A DNA stretch of 64,000 nt from Prototheca cutis (taxonomy: Eukaryota; Chlorophyta; Trebouxiophyceae; Chlorellales; Chlorellaceae), in contig BCIH01000003.1 of the NCBI GenBank assembly GCA_002897115.2, forward strand, positions 1,507,677-1,571,676, given 5' to 3'. Under the pieces are notes generated by a model. That model searched no databases. It saw nothing but the letters and a program-made list of their open reading frames with translations, and had not been told where the DNA came from. Every line of letters begins with the position of its first letter. Position 1 is the first letter of the stretch. Below are positions 10,286-29,170 of the stretch, one piece after another. The position numbers were made by a program, and so were the translations under genes.

Positions 10286-13200
10286 ATGAACTTCAGAGGA
10301 AGTGCATTTTCTGGGGAGTATGCCAGAAAGCCTGTCGTGTCGCTAGGGGGCCGGAAGGCGAAGCAGGAATCGCGGGAGGAAATCCTTGCGAGGAGCAGGA
10401 AGGAACGAGAAGAACGCAAGGAGCTCAAGCTTAGAAACACAGCTGCCACTCGGATACAGGTGGGACGCTTGCGTGCGATGGGAGAACGAACGTCTGGTGT
10501 CCAAAGATGCATGCATGATGTGCAAGGAATAGCTTGCGAGAGTGAGGCATGGGCGCCCCCCCCCCCCCCCCAAATCGTTACGGCAGGCCGCATGGCGAGC
10601 GCACAGGGACGTCCAGCAGGCGAAGCTGGAGCTCTGGCAGGAATGGGAGCATGCATGCCAAGACCTCGCTGAGTAAGAGAGTTATCTGGTTGTGTTGAAA
10701 GGCCTAGGGATTCCCAGGGTCACGGTCTGCTCCACCTTTGGTGTAGAGGCCCTTGGGACCTGGAGCACCCCCCTCTGATAGATGACGGGGCATTTCACCA
10801 ACCCCACCAATTGCCCATCCCTCTGATTCGCAGGCTAGGAATGGGGCCAGGGCCAGGCGGCTCGCCGCCCCGCACGCTGGCGGCGTTCCTCTTTGCGGCT
10901 GATGCACGGAGTCCTGATGAAACGGTCGCGGTTCTCTTGAATGCGGGCGCTTATTTCCAGAAGCCTTTGGATCCGGCGCTCGGTCCTGGATGGCAGTGTA
11001 ATCTGCTTTGGTCTCTGCGCTTCGTCGCTCTTTCTTGCAGGGCAGCAGCCTCGGAGCTGGTGCTGGGAGACAGTGACTCGAGCACTGCAGTTGCCGGGCA
11101 ACTGCTGTTGGCTGCCACGGGTGCCTTGGAAAACCTTTGTGGCGTCATTCAGCCAAGCACCAAGTCGACTGCCGTGGGCTCACGTGCTCTCCAGGCCCTT
11201 TCTCGGAGCGGCATTTTCCACGCACTGACGTCAGTTGCTATCACAGGGCGGTCAGTTTCAGGGCTTCCTGACAGCGCGCTGGCTGCTTTCCTCGAGGCCG
11301 TCCATGCCCTGCTGGATGCTGGTGGTGTCTGCAACCGACCAGCTTGCTCGGAGGGCTGGGCCCGGGCGCTGGTTTCCATGCTGTGCATCCCCTGGACGCA
11401 GTGGGAAGTGGCCTACCCCGCCGCTTCCCACTGTTTGCCAGACCTGGCCCGGGCAACGCTGCGCTCCGTGGCGGTTGATGCGGGGGAACTTGGGGCCGCA
11501 GCAGGCTCCACAGATGCCGCCGCAGGTCTGGTTGTCAACCTGCTGACCAGGTTCCCCGAGCGTGGTCCGCCGGCTCCTGCCAAGGCCGCGGCCCTTGGAG
11601 CTTCGCCGTCAACAGAAGACGGCGCGGCGGCGGTGGCGCTGGCCCTGCCACGGCTGCTGCCTGCTGTGGTAACGGGCGCACGGATCAAGGGCCTGCCTTC
11701 TCCCGAGACAGAAGCCACGCGGAAGCTGTGCACCCGCGCACTGCAGTGTTTGCGCCAGGGGGTGGTGTGGCTGACCACAGGGACGCTGGCAACGCCGGTC
11801 GTTGCGGAGACCTTTGCCTCGCATGAGCGGCACCGGGCTGTGGTGCTGGCTCTGTGCTCCGCACTGGATGCCGCACTGCGCAGCGGGTCGGGGGCACGGC
11901 AGGCCCTGCTGCTCGTGCTGGGCGTCCGCACACGGTTCCTGGCCCATATCTGGGCGACGCTGTTTGCGCAAGGGTTTGACCCCAGTGCAGAGCTTTGGTG
12001 GTGGACGCCAGGGACGAACGCAGCGAGCCCAGGCAGCGTTACAGTGACGACAGCACCCTCAGTACCTGCCTGGGTGGTTCCGTTGGGATTGATGTCGCAA
12101 GTAGCTTCGATGCTCATTGCCACGGGTGACGACGCCGACCTGTACGCGGGCAGCTTTCCTTTGCCGCTGCTGGGCCTGGTTGCCGTGCTTAAATGTGCCG
12201 TCGCTGCGGGCGTGGCGCTGCGGCCCGGGGACGAGCCGAGCCGCCGTGCTGTGCGGGGCACGCTGCGGTCTGCTGGCGCGCTGTTGAGCCAGCTGTATGA
12301 CCGCAACGGCCGCCGGCCATTTGTGGATGTCGCGGCCTTTCACGTGGCAGGGCCCTTTGTTTTGGAGACGCTGGAAGGCATCGATGCATCGGAGCAGCGG
12401 GAAGAGGAGGATGGCGAGGAGGACGACGAATTTGCGCCTAGCGTTGTTGCCGCGGCGCCGAGCCCTGGTCCAGCCGTTCCTGCGCAGCCCCAGGCAATCA
12501 TGAGATCCGACGGCGCTCGCCGCACGGCTGCGTTGCTGGCGGCGGCGCCTTGCCTGGTGCCCTTTCGCACGCGGGCAGAAGCTTTCCAGCGAGCGGTTGC
12601 CGCGGAGCGCGAGCAGTACCGGGTTGAGGACATGGGCTGGGGTGGCGGTTACCCCACCCGCACATTCGTGACCATCCGGCGCGGGGCGGTGCTGGAAGAC
12701 GCGTTTGCGGCATTGCGTGGCAAGCGCGAGGAACTCAAGGGACCCATCCGCGTGCAATTTGTTTCAGACTTTGGCATGCCCGAAGCTGGCGTCGATGGCG
12801 GAGGTCCGTATGCCATTGGCCGGGGCCCAGAGTTGTCTGCTTTTTCTGTGTGGGAATGTGTGCAGGTGTAAGGTAAGCTCCACCCACCCACGTACTCACA
12901 CCCATCCACCCATGAATCCACAGGTCTGTTCAAGGAGTTTTTGGAGGAGCTTGTCAAGGAGGGATTTTCGCCCAGCAAGGGTCTGTTTGCGTCAACGAGC
13001 GAGGGCCAGCTGTATCCCAATCCTGCTGCTGTGCAGCTGGGTCTGGAGGGGCTGGAGATTCTCGAGTTTCTGGGACGTGTGTTGGGCAAGGCGCTGCTTG
13101 AAGGCATCCTGGTGGAGCTGCCATTGGCCACGTTCTTCCTGCAAAAGCTGCTGGGCAGGCGGTGCGAGCTGCGTGACCTGGAGACCATGGATCCCGAACT

Positions 13201-13366
13201 CGCCCGTGGGCTGGCAGAGCTGCGACGCTTTCCCCCCGAAGTCATCGACTCGTTAGGGCTTACCTTTACTGTCACCGACACGTCCACTGGTGTGCTGCGC
13301 GAGGTACGTTGNGNNTNAANCNNNNTTNGCTGCTGATTCCTGTGTGTGCTGTAGGGTGTTTGNNGN

Positions 13367-13409
<43 letters not shown>

Positions 13410-14184
13410 ATTGGGGGCACGACNNNNGGNNNCAGCCCNCNAAGAGTGCCAGCACCAACAAAAACTCAAAGGTGGAGCTANTNNNGNNTGGGGCGAGTGT
13501 CGCAGTGACGAGTACAAATGCCATCGAGTATGTCCATCGCATGGCCGACTACCGGCTGAACCGACAGCTGGGACGCCTGGCGGGGGCGTTTGCCGCGGGG
13601 CTTCATGCGCTGCTCCCCCGGCGCTTGCTTGCGGCGTTTAGCGCGGCAGAGCTGCAGTGCTTGATCAGCGGCGGGCGGCAGGGCCTGGACGTTGCTGACC
13701 TGGCAGCGCATGTGCAGTTTGGACCGGGGTACAGTGCCCAGCACCCCGTGGTACTGCGGCTCTGGGCGGCCCTGGAACGCATGACGCCCGGCGAGCAGGG
13801 GGCGTTCCTGCGCTTTGTCACATCCTGCCCCCGCCCCCCCCTCCTTGGATTCAAGTACCTCACCCCTCCGCTCTCAGTCCAGGTAGGGTGGGTGGGTGGG
13901 GCCAGAGTGGTGATAGGTTTTGTGAGGCAGAGATTCGGAGCGGTTTTGAGGACGCCCGCTTGACCGTGCAGCAGGGCCAACGTTCTCACGCACAACGCTG
14001 GCCATTCTCAAACAAGCTGGTGCAGATGTCGGGGCAGGAAGCAGATGCTGATGCGCAGGAACGGCTGCCGACTTCGTCGACGTGCGCCAATCTGCTCAAG
14101 CTGCCGCCGTACAAGGATCTCGAGACCATGACTAGCAAACTCAAGTATGCCGTCTCGGCGGGGGCAGGCTTTGACCTCAGCTGA
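10286..14184 (+). CDS. HECT-type E3 ubiquitin ligase (UPL6/UPL7/UBE3C-like)
   Basis: Exons 10286-10459, 10586-10672, 10834-12803, 12924-13303, about 13440-13882 and about 13972-14184 give roughly 1,090 residues. The N-terminus has the MNFRG...[13 protein letters not shown] opening and an IQ motif ([13 protein letters not shown]) typical of the UBE3B/UBE3C/UPL6/UPL7 group. A long armadillo-like middle follows, with an acidic run near residue 615. The HECT domain starts at GVDGGGLFKEF, formed across the exon 3/4 join. The catalytic Cys lies in [14 protein letters not shown], and the protein ends GAGFDLS, the canonical HECT terminus. It transfers ubiquitin from E2 through the Cys to substrate lysines. 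Ns and a G-run at 13310-13500 interrupt an intron and the VELxxxGASVAVT strand, so a few residues are missing. Confidence 0.92.
10557..10571. repeat. Poly-C tract in HECT intron 1
   Basis: Run of about 15 C ahead of the acceptor of exon 2, acting as an extended pyrimidine tract. Confidence 0.75.
13310..13500. other. Assembly gap zone with poly-G run
   Basis: Scattered Ns flank an uninterrupted run of about 40 G (about 13367-13408). The run sits in a HECT gene intron, and the Ns extend into the start of the next exon. The length of the run and the bases around it should be treated as unreliable. Confidence 0.9.
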
Positions 14185-14838
14185 GTGCGGGACCATGAGT
14201 GGGGACCAGAAGTGGTGCAGGTCCTGTAACCAACAGGGAGCCGCACGAGTCGTGGTGCTACCGAACATACTGCTTTGCGTCGTCGTGGCTGGTACCCATG
14301 TGAACCGAGGTAGCTGCTGCCATGGACGAGCGACAATGGATACTGACGCTCGGAACAATTGCCTGCAGCGAGCACTTTGGATGCTAAACTTTGCAGACCA
14401 CACAGCTGTCCTGTCCTGCCCAACGACGATCAAGTATGCCCGAGTGCTGCTGCCATGCCGTTTTACGCGAGTGGACGTGAAGAATCAAATGGATGGCTAC
14501 CAGTCACGGCTGGTTTTCTGCCAGGTGTTGCCTTGGCTCCATGTCCGGAGCAGGGTTTAACCAGGGAAGCTTCGGATCCCCGATCGGGGTGCCAGAATCA
14601 TCATGCACAACCCAAATTGAGTTGCCCGGTATGATTCGTGAGACAACATCGACATATCTTCAGTGTGGACTTGTCTCTATCGGAAGAACGGTGCACCTCG
14701 CATCGGCCGGGGACTGGACGGCGGCAGACGCTGACACAACCTGTCCGTCAAAGACCTGGTGACCCAGAGACGCCCGTCTCAGGGACGAGCTGTCCCCGTG
14801 ACGACTGATTTGTGTTCAAGGACACATCTGTTTTCATC
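14185..14838. other. Intergenic; HECT 3' end and LCIB promoter
   Basis: No gene seen. A TGTAA motif at 14225-14229, about 40 bases after the HECT stop, fits the polyadenylation signal used by many green algae. The remainder should contain the LCIB promoter; no CO2-response element could be recognised by eye. Confidence 0.45.
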
Positions 14839-16610
14839 ATGCCCCTGCGCGCCTGCGCTCCCTGCGACCCGGCCTTTGCGCCGGTGACGAGCCGCCGGGC
14901 CCCCCTGGCAGGCAGCTACGTCCCCAAGCACCGGAACGCCGGGCGCCACGGGTTCCGGCCCTGCGCCGTGCAAGCCGACACCCCTCCCGCCGGCAACCTG
15001 GCCAGGGCCGGTGCCCCGCCTCCTCCCGCTGGGGGCCTGGCACCCAGGGCCTCCATGCCCTCCCGCATCCAGACGGAGCGAGACTACCTCACCCAGCGTG
15101 AGGGTCTCATCACCCGTCACTTTCCCAATGCGCTGGGCATGGACGATTTCATGCAGCGCGTGGAGATTGCGCTGTACGCCTTTGGATTCAGCGGCGACAA
15201 CTCCATCGGTGGGTGGTCGTGATTGGTTGGTTGTGGGCGGGTGGGCGACCTGGTCATTTGCTGCTACGCACCTGGTCAGGAGCCACTCCTGCAGACCTTC
15301 TCTGTGCTGCCAGTGCTCCCCTTACCAATGGAACCCCTCCAACCTCACCAAACTGGGGGAAATGCAGCGATGGTGAATCTGTGCCGCGATGAGGTGACGC
15401 TGACGCTGAAGCAGCGGATCGATGCGGTGTTCGGCTCGTCGTTCAATACCAATGGCCTTGGCGGTGTGCTGACCTGTGGCGTGACTGGGATCAAGGCTGG
15501 TCTGTCCCACGCCCCCGTGTGTAAGGACTCGGGTCGCGAGCGCTACGTGTTCTTCTCCTTCCCCCACATCTCCATCGATGCGCACGGTGTCCCCGGCCGC
15601 ATCTCGCGCCCCGGCCGCCCCGGCGCGTCGTGCGCGTGCGGCGCGCTGGCTGGTGCGCTGGGCAGCATCAAGGCCGACGGCCTGGCCGCGGCGTGCAAGA
15701 TCCCGGGGGTGCACGAGCCGCTGGACCCCGAGATGACCATCCTGAAGCAGCGACTGGCGCGCCGCCTGCGGCACGAGGGTGTCGACGAGCCCGGGGTGGT
15801 GGATTTGGACTTGGTGGGCATGACCAAGGTCGCGGAGAGGACCATCACCGACGACCTGGAGTACCTGATCGAGAAGACGGTGGACCCTTCGCGTGCCGAC
15901 TACGCCGTGGTCACGGGCATCCAGATCCACAGCTGGGGCGCGGCCTTTGATGATGCTGCGCCCAATTTGGAGTTTGTGGCGCCGGGGACGATTCACGTCG
16001 TCACGGGTGGCGAGACCACCCACATTGATTTGATGAGCGTGCCGGCGCTGACCCCCCGCCAGGTCAGCATCCTGGCAGACCCCGTGCACGCGGGGCACGG
16101 CGCTGTGGCCGCGGGCGCTGCCGCCGCAGGTGCCCCGGCCATTGGCATGATGCCCACCGTCTGTGACTCCACGGGCCATACCACGCTCCGTGAGATCGAA
16201 CCGCCCTTCATGTACGCATCTGCCCCCCAGCGCCAACGCCGCATGATGCGTCTGGCGTTGTACGCACGTGATCTTGAGGCCGAGCAGGGGCCTGCTGGCA
16301 CAGCGACCGACGAGCGGGAGCCGTCGCGGGGGGAGGATACGGACACGTGCCTGTGGCCCAGCTGGCAGACACGTCTCCGGGCTCCGGAGCCACACCGCGC
16401 CAACGACTCCAGTGTCCACATCGACCACGGTGCGTGTATGGGGTTGGGGAGGGGGATGGGTGGCGGAGGTGATGGGGCCGGGGTTGCTCTTGCAGGCAGC
16501 CAGCAGATGGGTTTCCCAGCAAGTGACGTGCTCGTCAAGGTGTTGCGGTGAGCTGACATATCACATGCTTTTCTGTGTGCACTGCAGCCTCATTCGATGT
16601 CAGTTCGTGA
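14839..16610 (+). CDS. LCIB: LCIB/LCIC-family theta-carbonic anhydrase
   Basis: Exons 14839-15208, 15368-16429 and 16588-16610 give 484 residues. The first 75 residues are Arg/Ala/Pro-rich with few acidic residues, as in a chloroplast transit peptide. The conserved body follows, starting RDYLTQREGLITRHFPNALG. Zinc-site residues are visible: Cys and Asp in NLCRDE, His in FFSFPHIS, and Cys in RPGRPGASCACG. In Chlamydomonas this family is induced by low CO2, sits around the pyrenoid and recaptures leaked CO2 as part of the carbon-concentrating mechanism. The second exon splices exactly to give NSIAMVNLCRDE. A TGTAA motif lies at 16709-16713. LCIB and LCIC cannot be told apart here. Confidence 0.93.
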
Positions 16611-17098
16611 GCTTCCGGACGCTGCTGGTGACCCCGACGAATCAGACGACTCTCCTGCACCAAGGGCAGTTTCTGGCCCTCGGCTGTCTTCCATTGGTCC
16701 TTGATGGGTGTAACAATCGCGGGGGCCAGCAACTGCCCATGGACTGCCCATGGCCGTTGCCACAAATGGGCCATGGGAAGTCTCAAGAAGCAGTCATGAA
16801 TTCTATGGTTGCAAGGAGTCTTGGTCGGGGACAAACCTGCGGATCACATGTCCGAGAAAAAGAGGATTCAGTGGATGAGGGATGCGCTCCCACAATGATC
16901 ATCACACGCGCTGCTGCTCTCATGAGTTGTCAGCAGGGAGCGGTTTGACAGCCTGTGAAGAAGTGCAGCCTGGAATAAAATTGAACGACCAACAAACTTC
17001 AAGCACCCGTGATGCCCCATCAAGACAGCATGTGCGGTTCGCCAGCTGGCGAGCAAAAAAAGAAACAGTCGCTTCACTGTCCACCAGTGACAACGGTT
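16611..17098. other. Convergent intergenic region
   Basis: 3' ends of LCIB (+) and the glycosyltransferase (-) meet here. Only the TGTAA motif at 16709-16713 is notable; no gene seen. Confidence 0.4.
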
Positions 17099-19135
17099 TT
17101 AGTCAGGAGGATGTGGGGTATGCTCCCTCTGCACCCTGGCAATCTCGTGGACAGCATTCTCCACACCACATTCGGCCGTGAGGGCCGTGGCAAAGGCCGA
17201 ACGACGTTCTTCACTCTCACTATCTGTCTGCAGTTGCTCCTCGATCATGCCTGCGAGCCTGTCTGCCCATTGTGTGGGCCCATCCGCCTCGCAGTCTTCC
17301 AGGATCTCCTGCAGCCGCACAGGCGCTGCACAGCCCAGGCCCTTGGAGACCACCACTCGTGCCCAAAAGGGTTGATCAAAATGAATGGGCAGCACGCACT
17401 GCACAATGCCGCACTGCAGAATTCCGGTAGTTGGTAGCATGTGGATGCCGTCCCTTGCAAGGCTGTAGCAACAGTGCCTCAGTCCCTGGATCCTTGGTCG
17501 GTCGAGGGCACTGCCGTTCAACCAGAAGACCCCCCACCCCTCTGCACACATACCAGAAAGAAATATAAAGCAGAAATTAACTCTGTCTGTACACCCACCT
17601 TGACAGCTGTAGCCAGCGTGCCTGCCCCACCCGCATGAATCAAGACAGCGCAGTGTGGCAGGGCTACAGCGTACTTGCAGTGGCTTGTCATTGCGTACAC
17701 CTTGTGCTGGTGCTCGGGCATGCGGACGTCATCGCCGCTCTCGTCAGCCCCGTCCATCGTCAACGGCGAGTGGCTGCCCGCCGGACGCAGGGATACGGTG
17801 CCAAGAGCTTTGTGATGCCTTAACACTGCAGCGTCCCAGTGCTCGGCCGCGACAATCATGGGTCGGGCTAGCTGCCGAGCCAGGCAGGAAAGCAGGAGCA
17901 GCAGAGTATCTTGTGCCGTGGCACCCAGCATCCCAATGCTGCTTCCAAACCCAGCCAGGATGGGCTGCACACCAGATACAAGTACCTCCCGCACAAGCGC
18001 AGGCGTAAGGTCCTCGTCCCGGCCCCGTCCCGGCGAGCGACTGCTAGGCACTGGACTCAGTGCCCAGTGTCCACAGGTGATGCCCGTGGACGGAAGGTCC
18101 TCTGCCGGTACCAGCAGCGGGCTGACCCCTAGCAACAGCAACGGTGCAGGTGGCAGGTCCGTGATGTGATCTACATAGGGCAGCGGAGCCAGCCCCAGAG
18201 CTTCCTCGCGCCAGGCGCCCCAGTAGTCGGTGAACAGAGGCCACATCCACTCACGGACGTGCGTCCACGAGACGGCCCCTGACGCCTCGTCTTGGAGCGC
18301 CGCAAACAGCGCTGGTTGCTCTTCTTCAAATGCAGCGCTGAACTCTGGCGGCGCGGCGCGGGGCGGCAGGCACGGCGACGCAGCAATCCCGGCGACACCC
18401 AGCGCCTCTGCCAAGCTAAAGCCTTCCAGCGCAAACAGATTGTATATAATCACATCGGCAGTCGGCGGCTGCTGGTGAGCGCCGTTGTCCAGTCTGCGGC
18501 CAAAGAAATCCAGACAATGTTCCAGGGTGGCTTCCCGTTGCACCGTGTCCTCCCGTTCCCGCTGCAGCAGCAATCATGGGGATGAGATCCGTGGAGACGG
18601 CCTGCCTGAGGCGATGGACTTGCGTGACCGCCCGCCAGATTAACATTCCCCAAGGAAAAGATTGCACCGGTCGCCCCCGCTCCCAGCCACACACGGGCCA
18701 CCCATGGCACGGCCCTCACTGTGCGTTGTGCCATGAGGACTGAGGACTTGACGAGCAGAATGTCCAGCTCCGGTGGCAGGTCCTCAGTCCGAAGTTGTGG
18801 CTGCAAGCAGGCAAGTGTGTGTGAGAGCATTCCCATTCAGCCCCGATGCTCGGGCGCTCTCCGGTTCCCCGCAAAGCGCAAGTACCATACCACACATTAC
18901 AACGTATGCACCGATGGCGAGGAGTGCAGAACCCACTTCAATATCGTACATGCAGCCATTTTCACCTAAAGGCTCCCAGACAATCCTAACTCCCAGTACC
19001 AACCAGGAGCTGCGTGTGCGTTATGAAGCCGATCCTTCTGTGCGCTCCTTCGTTTCGGCACAGCTCCGTGGCCAGCGCAAGCAACGGTAGGACGTCCCCA
19101 CTGGACCCAAAGGCGATGAAGAGCGTGGATGGCAT
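17099..19135 (-). CDS. UDP-glycosyltransferase (GT1/GT28-like)
   Basis: The first exon begins at 19135 with MPSTLFIAFGSSGDVLPLLA, the phosphate-loop region of GT-B glycosyltransferases (FGSxGDVxPxLALA). A large exon (about 18540-17610) covers the linker and much of the C-terminal domain. It ends with PHCAVLIHAGGAGTLATAVK, a variant of the HxGGxGT nucleotide-sugar motif. The last exon supplies QCVLPIHFDQPFWARV, with the Asp-Gln pair that binds the sugar. The architecture resembles sterol glucosyltransferases and bacterial GT1 enzymes more than plant secondary-metabolite UGTs. Acceptor unknown. It starts head to head with ARP6. Confidence 0.85.
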
Positions 19136-19553
19136 GGCGCCGAACAGGCTTCAGCCGCCACTGGGAATCTGGGGTACCTCCGATCTTCAACCCACACTCG
19201 TGCACCGCATGTTTGGCAGGCTTATAGCCTTGATCTTCCCACACATATTAAACGCAGTTTGAATCAGCCTGTCCAAGGCTACCGAACAAGTTGGAGCCGT
19301 TTGACGATGGCAAGCAGCAGCGATCCAGTAGCCGCAGGTGACTTCCGATGTGGGGATCAATGCTCTCCGGAGAGCGATCCTTGAGCTCCAAGCTGCGGCG
19401 CCAAGCAGTCATGTTGGAGCTCGCATCGTCGATACTGTAGCTACTTTCAATATGCTCACATTGAACAAGCGCGTGCATGTGGCTCATACACTGAATGAGC
19501 GCGCACCAGCATAAGGTGGTGCTTGCCCCTCCCGAAGATCGAATGCGGGAGCC
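19136..19553. promoter_or_regulatory. Divergent promoter region, glycosyltransferase / ARP6
   Basis: About 420 bases between two divergent start codons. No specific element identified. Confidence 0.5.
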
Positions 19554-22165
19554 ATGACGCAGCCCACCACTGTCGTACTGGACAGCGGAGGATGCACAAT
19601 TAAAGCAGGCATTGCTGGAAACCCTTCATCGCTCAGGTACGGGGTTCGCATGGTTCGCAGATGGCGTGTGTGTTGGGACCACCCACTGGCACGGGTGTGT
19701 GCAGACTCCGTCTGCTGGGCATTGCCACCATGGTCATAGTCCGCCCACTCCTCCCACGCGACGCACAGGGTGGTGCCAAACTGCACTGCCAAGATCAAGG
19801 GCGAGAGACAGATGTACATTGCCGACACCGTGCAGTCATGCCCTGACCTGCTCTCCGTTGTCGTGCGCCGGCCTGTAGACAGAGGGTACACTGTCACATG
19901 GGACCTGCAGCGGGACATCTGGCTCCGGTATGTTACTGTCATTTTTTTTGTTTGTTTTAGGGATTGGTGAAGAGTCGAAGATGGATGTTGATTAGCCGCT
20001 GGACGGAACTCAGGAGCTTGTACTTCAGTTCCCCTCTCTGCTGACATCCACCTAGCAAAAGCTGTAGGCACGAGTGCGCTAAGTGACCATGCTGTGTATT
20101 GCAGGGTGTGCAAGTCGGTGCTAGGCGTGCCACCCGGGACCGCAAGACTGGTTCTGACCGAGCCGCTGTTCAATCTGCCGGCGCTCCGAGAGACCACGCT
20201 CCAGGTCTGCATGCGTGGGTGTCGTTGAAATTGCGTGAGTTGTACCACCTCTATTAAATTGTCATGTCATAAGCTGTTTGAGCTCCTTTCGAGAAAACAT
20301 GACACCGCGGAGGGCCCCATACCGCATGCAGGTTCTGTTTGACGAGATCGGAGCGGACAGCGTTTGTCTAGCGCCCGCACCCGCATTGAGCCTGCGTTGG
20401 CATGCCCATCGCAATCCGCAAATTCCTGCCAATGCTGCTGGTGCGTGGGGGGCTGCATTTCTTTGTGGAATTATATTGCGAGTACGCATCGGTGAGATCT
20501 GAATTTCCCCCCTCTCACACCCTCTTGCACATTACCAACCCAATCCCGGCAGGCTGTGGGCTGGTGGTGGATGCGGGCTTCAGCTTCACCCATGCCGTGC
20601 CGGTGTTCGACTGGCAGGTCGTGGAGGCCGGTGTCAGGAGGATAGACCTTGGAGGCAAGGCACTGACCAACCACATGAAGACCCTCGTGTCATACAGGTC
20701 TGCTGTGCTTGGAGGTGGAAGGGCACGCATCTATGAACAGTTTCTCTGAAATTTTTGTCCCTCATAATACATTGATGACTCCCGTCCATACACACAGGAG
20801 CATCAACATGATGGACGAAGGGTACCTGATGGAGCACATCAAGGAGCAGCTCTGCTTTGTGTCCATGGACCCCGGGGCTGACTTGGTGGCATCAAAGGGC
20901 CAGGCCTCCAAGCACCGGCGCCTCTACATCCTCCCTGACGGCGTGACAAGCAAGACCGGGCATGTCTATGATCCAGAGGCCGGGGAGGCGCTGCCACCCC
21001 AAAAGGATGCGGTGAGGCCATGCCAACAAGAGGGGTGGTGGAGCGGTGTCGATGCAAGTCTTGTAGGATGTTGGCCCAGTCTGAATGTCTGTCTAGTGCA
21101 GGGTGATGAGTGATGGGCACCTCATTTATGTACAGCCCATGTTTACTCCTATCAGCAACGGCCCACACACCCCTCCCCCTCCCCCCCAAAATGGTCTCCT
21201 CCAGGTATTGGTGGTGAATAACGAGAGGTTCATGGTCCCTGAAGCCATCTTCCATCCCTCGGGTGGGTGGGTGAGCGGGTGGGTGCTTCACCGCTCAGCA
21301 GCATGCGCGTCGTCTGTGTTCCATGGCTGGCAGCATGCATGCATCCTCTGTGTGGTGTTGAATCCCACCAAGTCTCAGTTCAACACCCTTCCCACATCCC
21401 TGTTCCCAAACGGCCAGGCATTGGACTCAATCAGGCTGGCCTGGCGGAAACCATCGTCGACGCAGTCAAGGCCACGCATCCCTCCTTGCATGGGATGCTG
21501 TACTCCAACATCCTGCTGACAGGTATTCAAAAAGGGGATGGTGGTGTTGTTGCTCAGCATGTGGTGAACGGAGCGTGCAAGCTGAGGAGGCACACGGCAG
21601 TCAGTTGCGGTTGCCCGCTCTGGACACACGCAACCTATGAATAATCAACAGGAATAAATCAACCGCGAGAATTCTGCAGGAGGCACGGCATCATGTCCAG
21701 GGTTCAAGGAACGACTGGAGTCCGAGCTGCGCCCCCTCGTGCCCGATGTTTACGACGTACGTTTGATGGTGGGTGCTGCCTTGATACTAGCCATCGCACC
21801 TGATTGCCGATTTTCTTTCGGGTGGGTTTGTTGCACACCGCAATATTTTGACGGTTTCTGCTGGCACAAGGGTTTTCAAAGCCATTGAGGCTGCTGTCGT
21901 CACATCTCAGACGAGCCCGGGGCCCCCCTTCTCCCTGCCTACTCTAAAACAGGTGTGCATCTTCTTGGCGGAGGAGCCCGTCCAGTGCGCTTGGATGGGT
22001 GCTTCACTGGCTGCAGCCCAGGGCTCCCTGGTCTTTATCACGAGGGAGGAGTACCAGCAGCGGGAGGCGGCGCTACGACAGCAGGCAGCTCGCAAGACGC
22101 CCACGCCCTCCATGGACTTGGCGACCATGTGGGACGAAGATGACACTGATGAGGAGCTGCATTAG
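19554..22165 (+). CDS. ARP6: Actin-related protein 6 (SWR1 complex subunit)
   Basis: About ten short exons spell an actin-fold protein. The start MTQPTTVVLDSGGCTIKAG carries the phosphate-1 loop. PNCTAKIKGERQMYIAD and RGYTVTWDLQRDIW match subdomain 2 of ARP6. CGLVVDAGFSFTHAVPV is the phosphate-2 loop, and RIDLGGKALTNHMKTLVSYR follows. VNNERFMVPEAIFHPS and GIGLNQAGLAETI mark the second half, and the end reads WMGASLAAAQGSL...ITREEY. The retained insertions and the RRPVDRGYTVTWDLQ block point to ARP6 rather than conventional actin. ARP6 is needed by SWR1 to place the histone variant H2A.Z. The C-terminus is a short acidic tail (DEDDTDEELH). Confidence 0.92.
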
Positions 22166-22401
22166 TTGCACACAGGCCGGCAGGCGCCATACTTGTGATG
22201 TGTTTGAACTGCAAGGATGTGTCTGATTGCACTACTGTTCATAGGCAGGGATGGGGCTGTCGTCAGACTAACCCCTCCACACCAGTTCGTTCTGGATGCT
22301 GCATCGGTTACCAGGTGGTGCCCCACGATTTAGAGGATCTGCTCTGTGCAGAATACAATGTGATCTTCTCCATAACAACCGAGCACAATGAATCAAGAGT
22401 C

Positions 22402-28662
<6,261 letters not shown>

Positions 28663-29170
28663 GGTGGATCAATGTGATCGCCTGACGTTGGGAAGAGCTG
28701 GGCCCTTGCAAATGGCAGCTGGGACCCAGGGCCAGCCGCACGTCCTCCGACTCTTCAAGTGATCCTTCGCCTGGTCCTCAGGGCATCCCAGCCCATGTGG
28801 CGGCAACGTCTAGATCAAATCAATAGCTTTGAATTTTACAAGTCAGTAGTTGCGTGGGTTGACGCCATTCCATTCTGTCGATCGATGATTAGGGGTCCTT
28901 TTTGGAGGTGCCCGATCAGCCATCTCTTGGAGGAGAGAGGAGCGTGGCAACTGTTGCGGTTAGCCCGCCGGTTCGGGGGATGGCCACCCCCCTCCTTTCC
29001 CAGACATTGGATCCATTACAAATCGGCGCACCTGAAAGCGGCAAAGAAGCCTCATACATACAGCAATGCAGAGTACAGAGGGGAAAGGGGTCCGCCAGCG
29101 CCCCAGAAGACAGGGAGAGTCGAGGGCTCCGGTCCACCGGATGATGACAGACAGGCGTGCCTTGTGCTTT
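28663..29170. other. Intergenic between two minus-strand genes
   Basis: About 500 bases containing the upstream region of the ubiquitin protease and the 3' end of the cysteine protease. No coding signature seen. Confidence 0.4.

Noticed and set aside
11413..12306. 297-residue minus-strand open frame (and a similar one at 12649-13542)
   Set aside because: Ser/Ala/Arg/Pro-rich antisense shadows of the HECT gene; the second also spans Ns and the poly-G run.
15322..16428. 368-residue minus-strand frame
   Set aside because: Antisense to the second exon of LCIB; the His/Arg/Gly-rich product is typical of a high-GC shadow frame.
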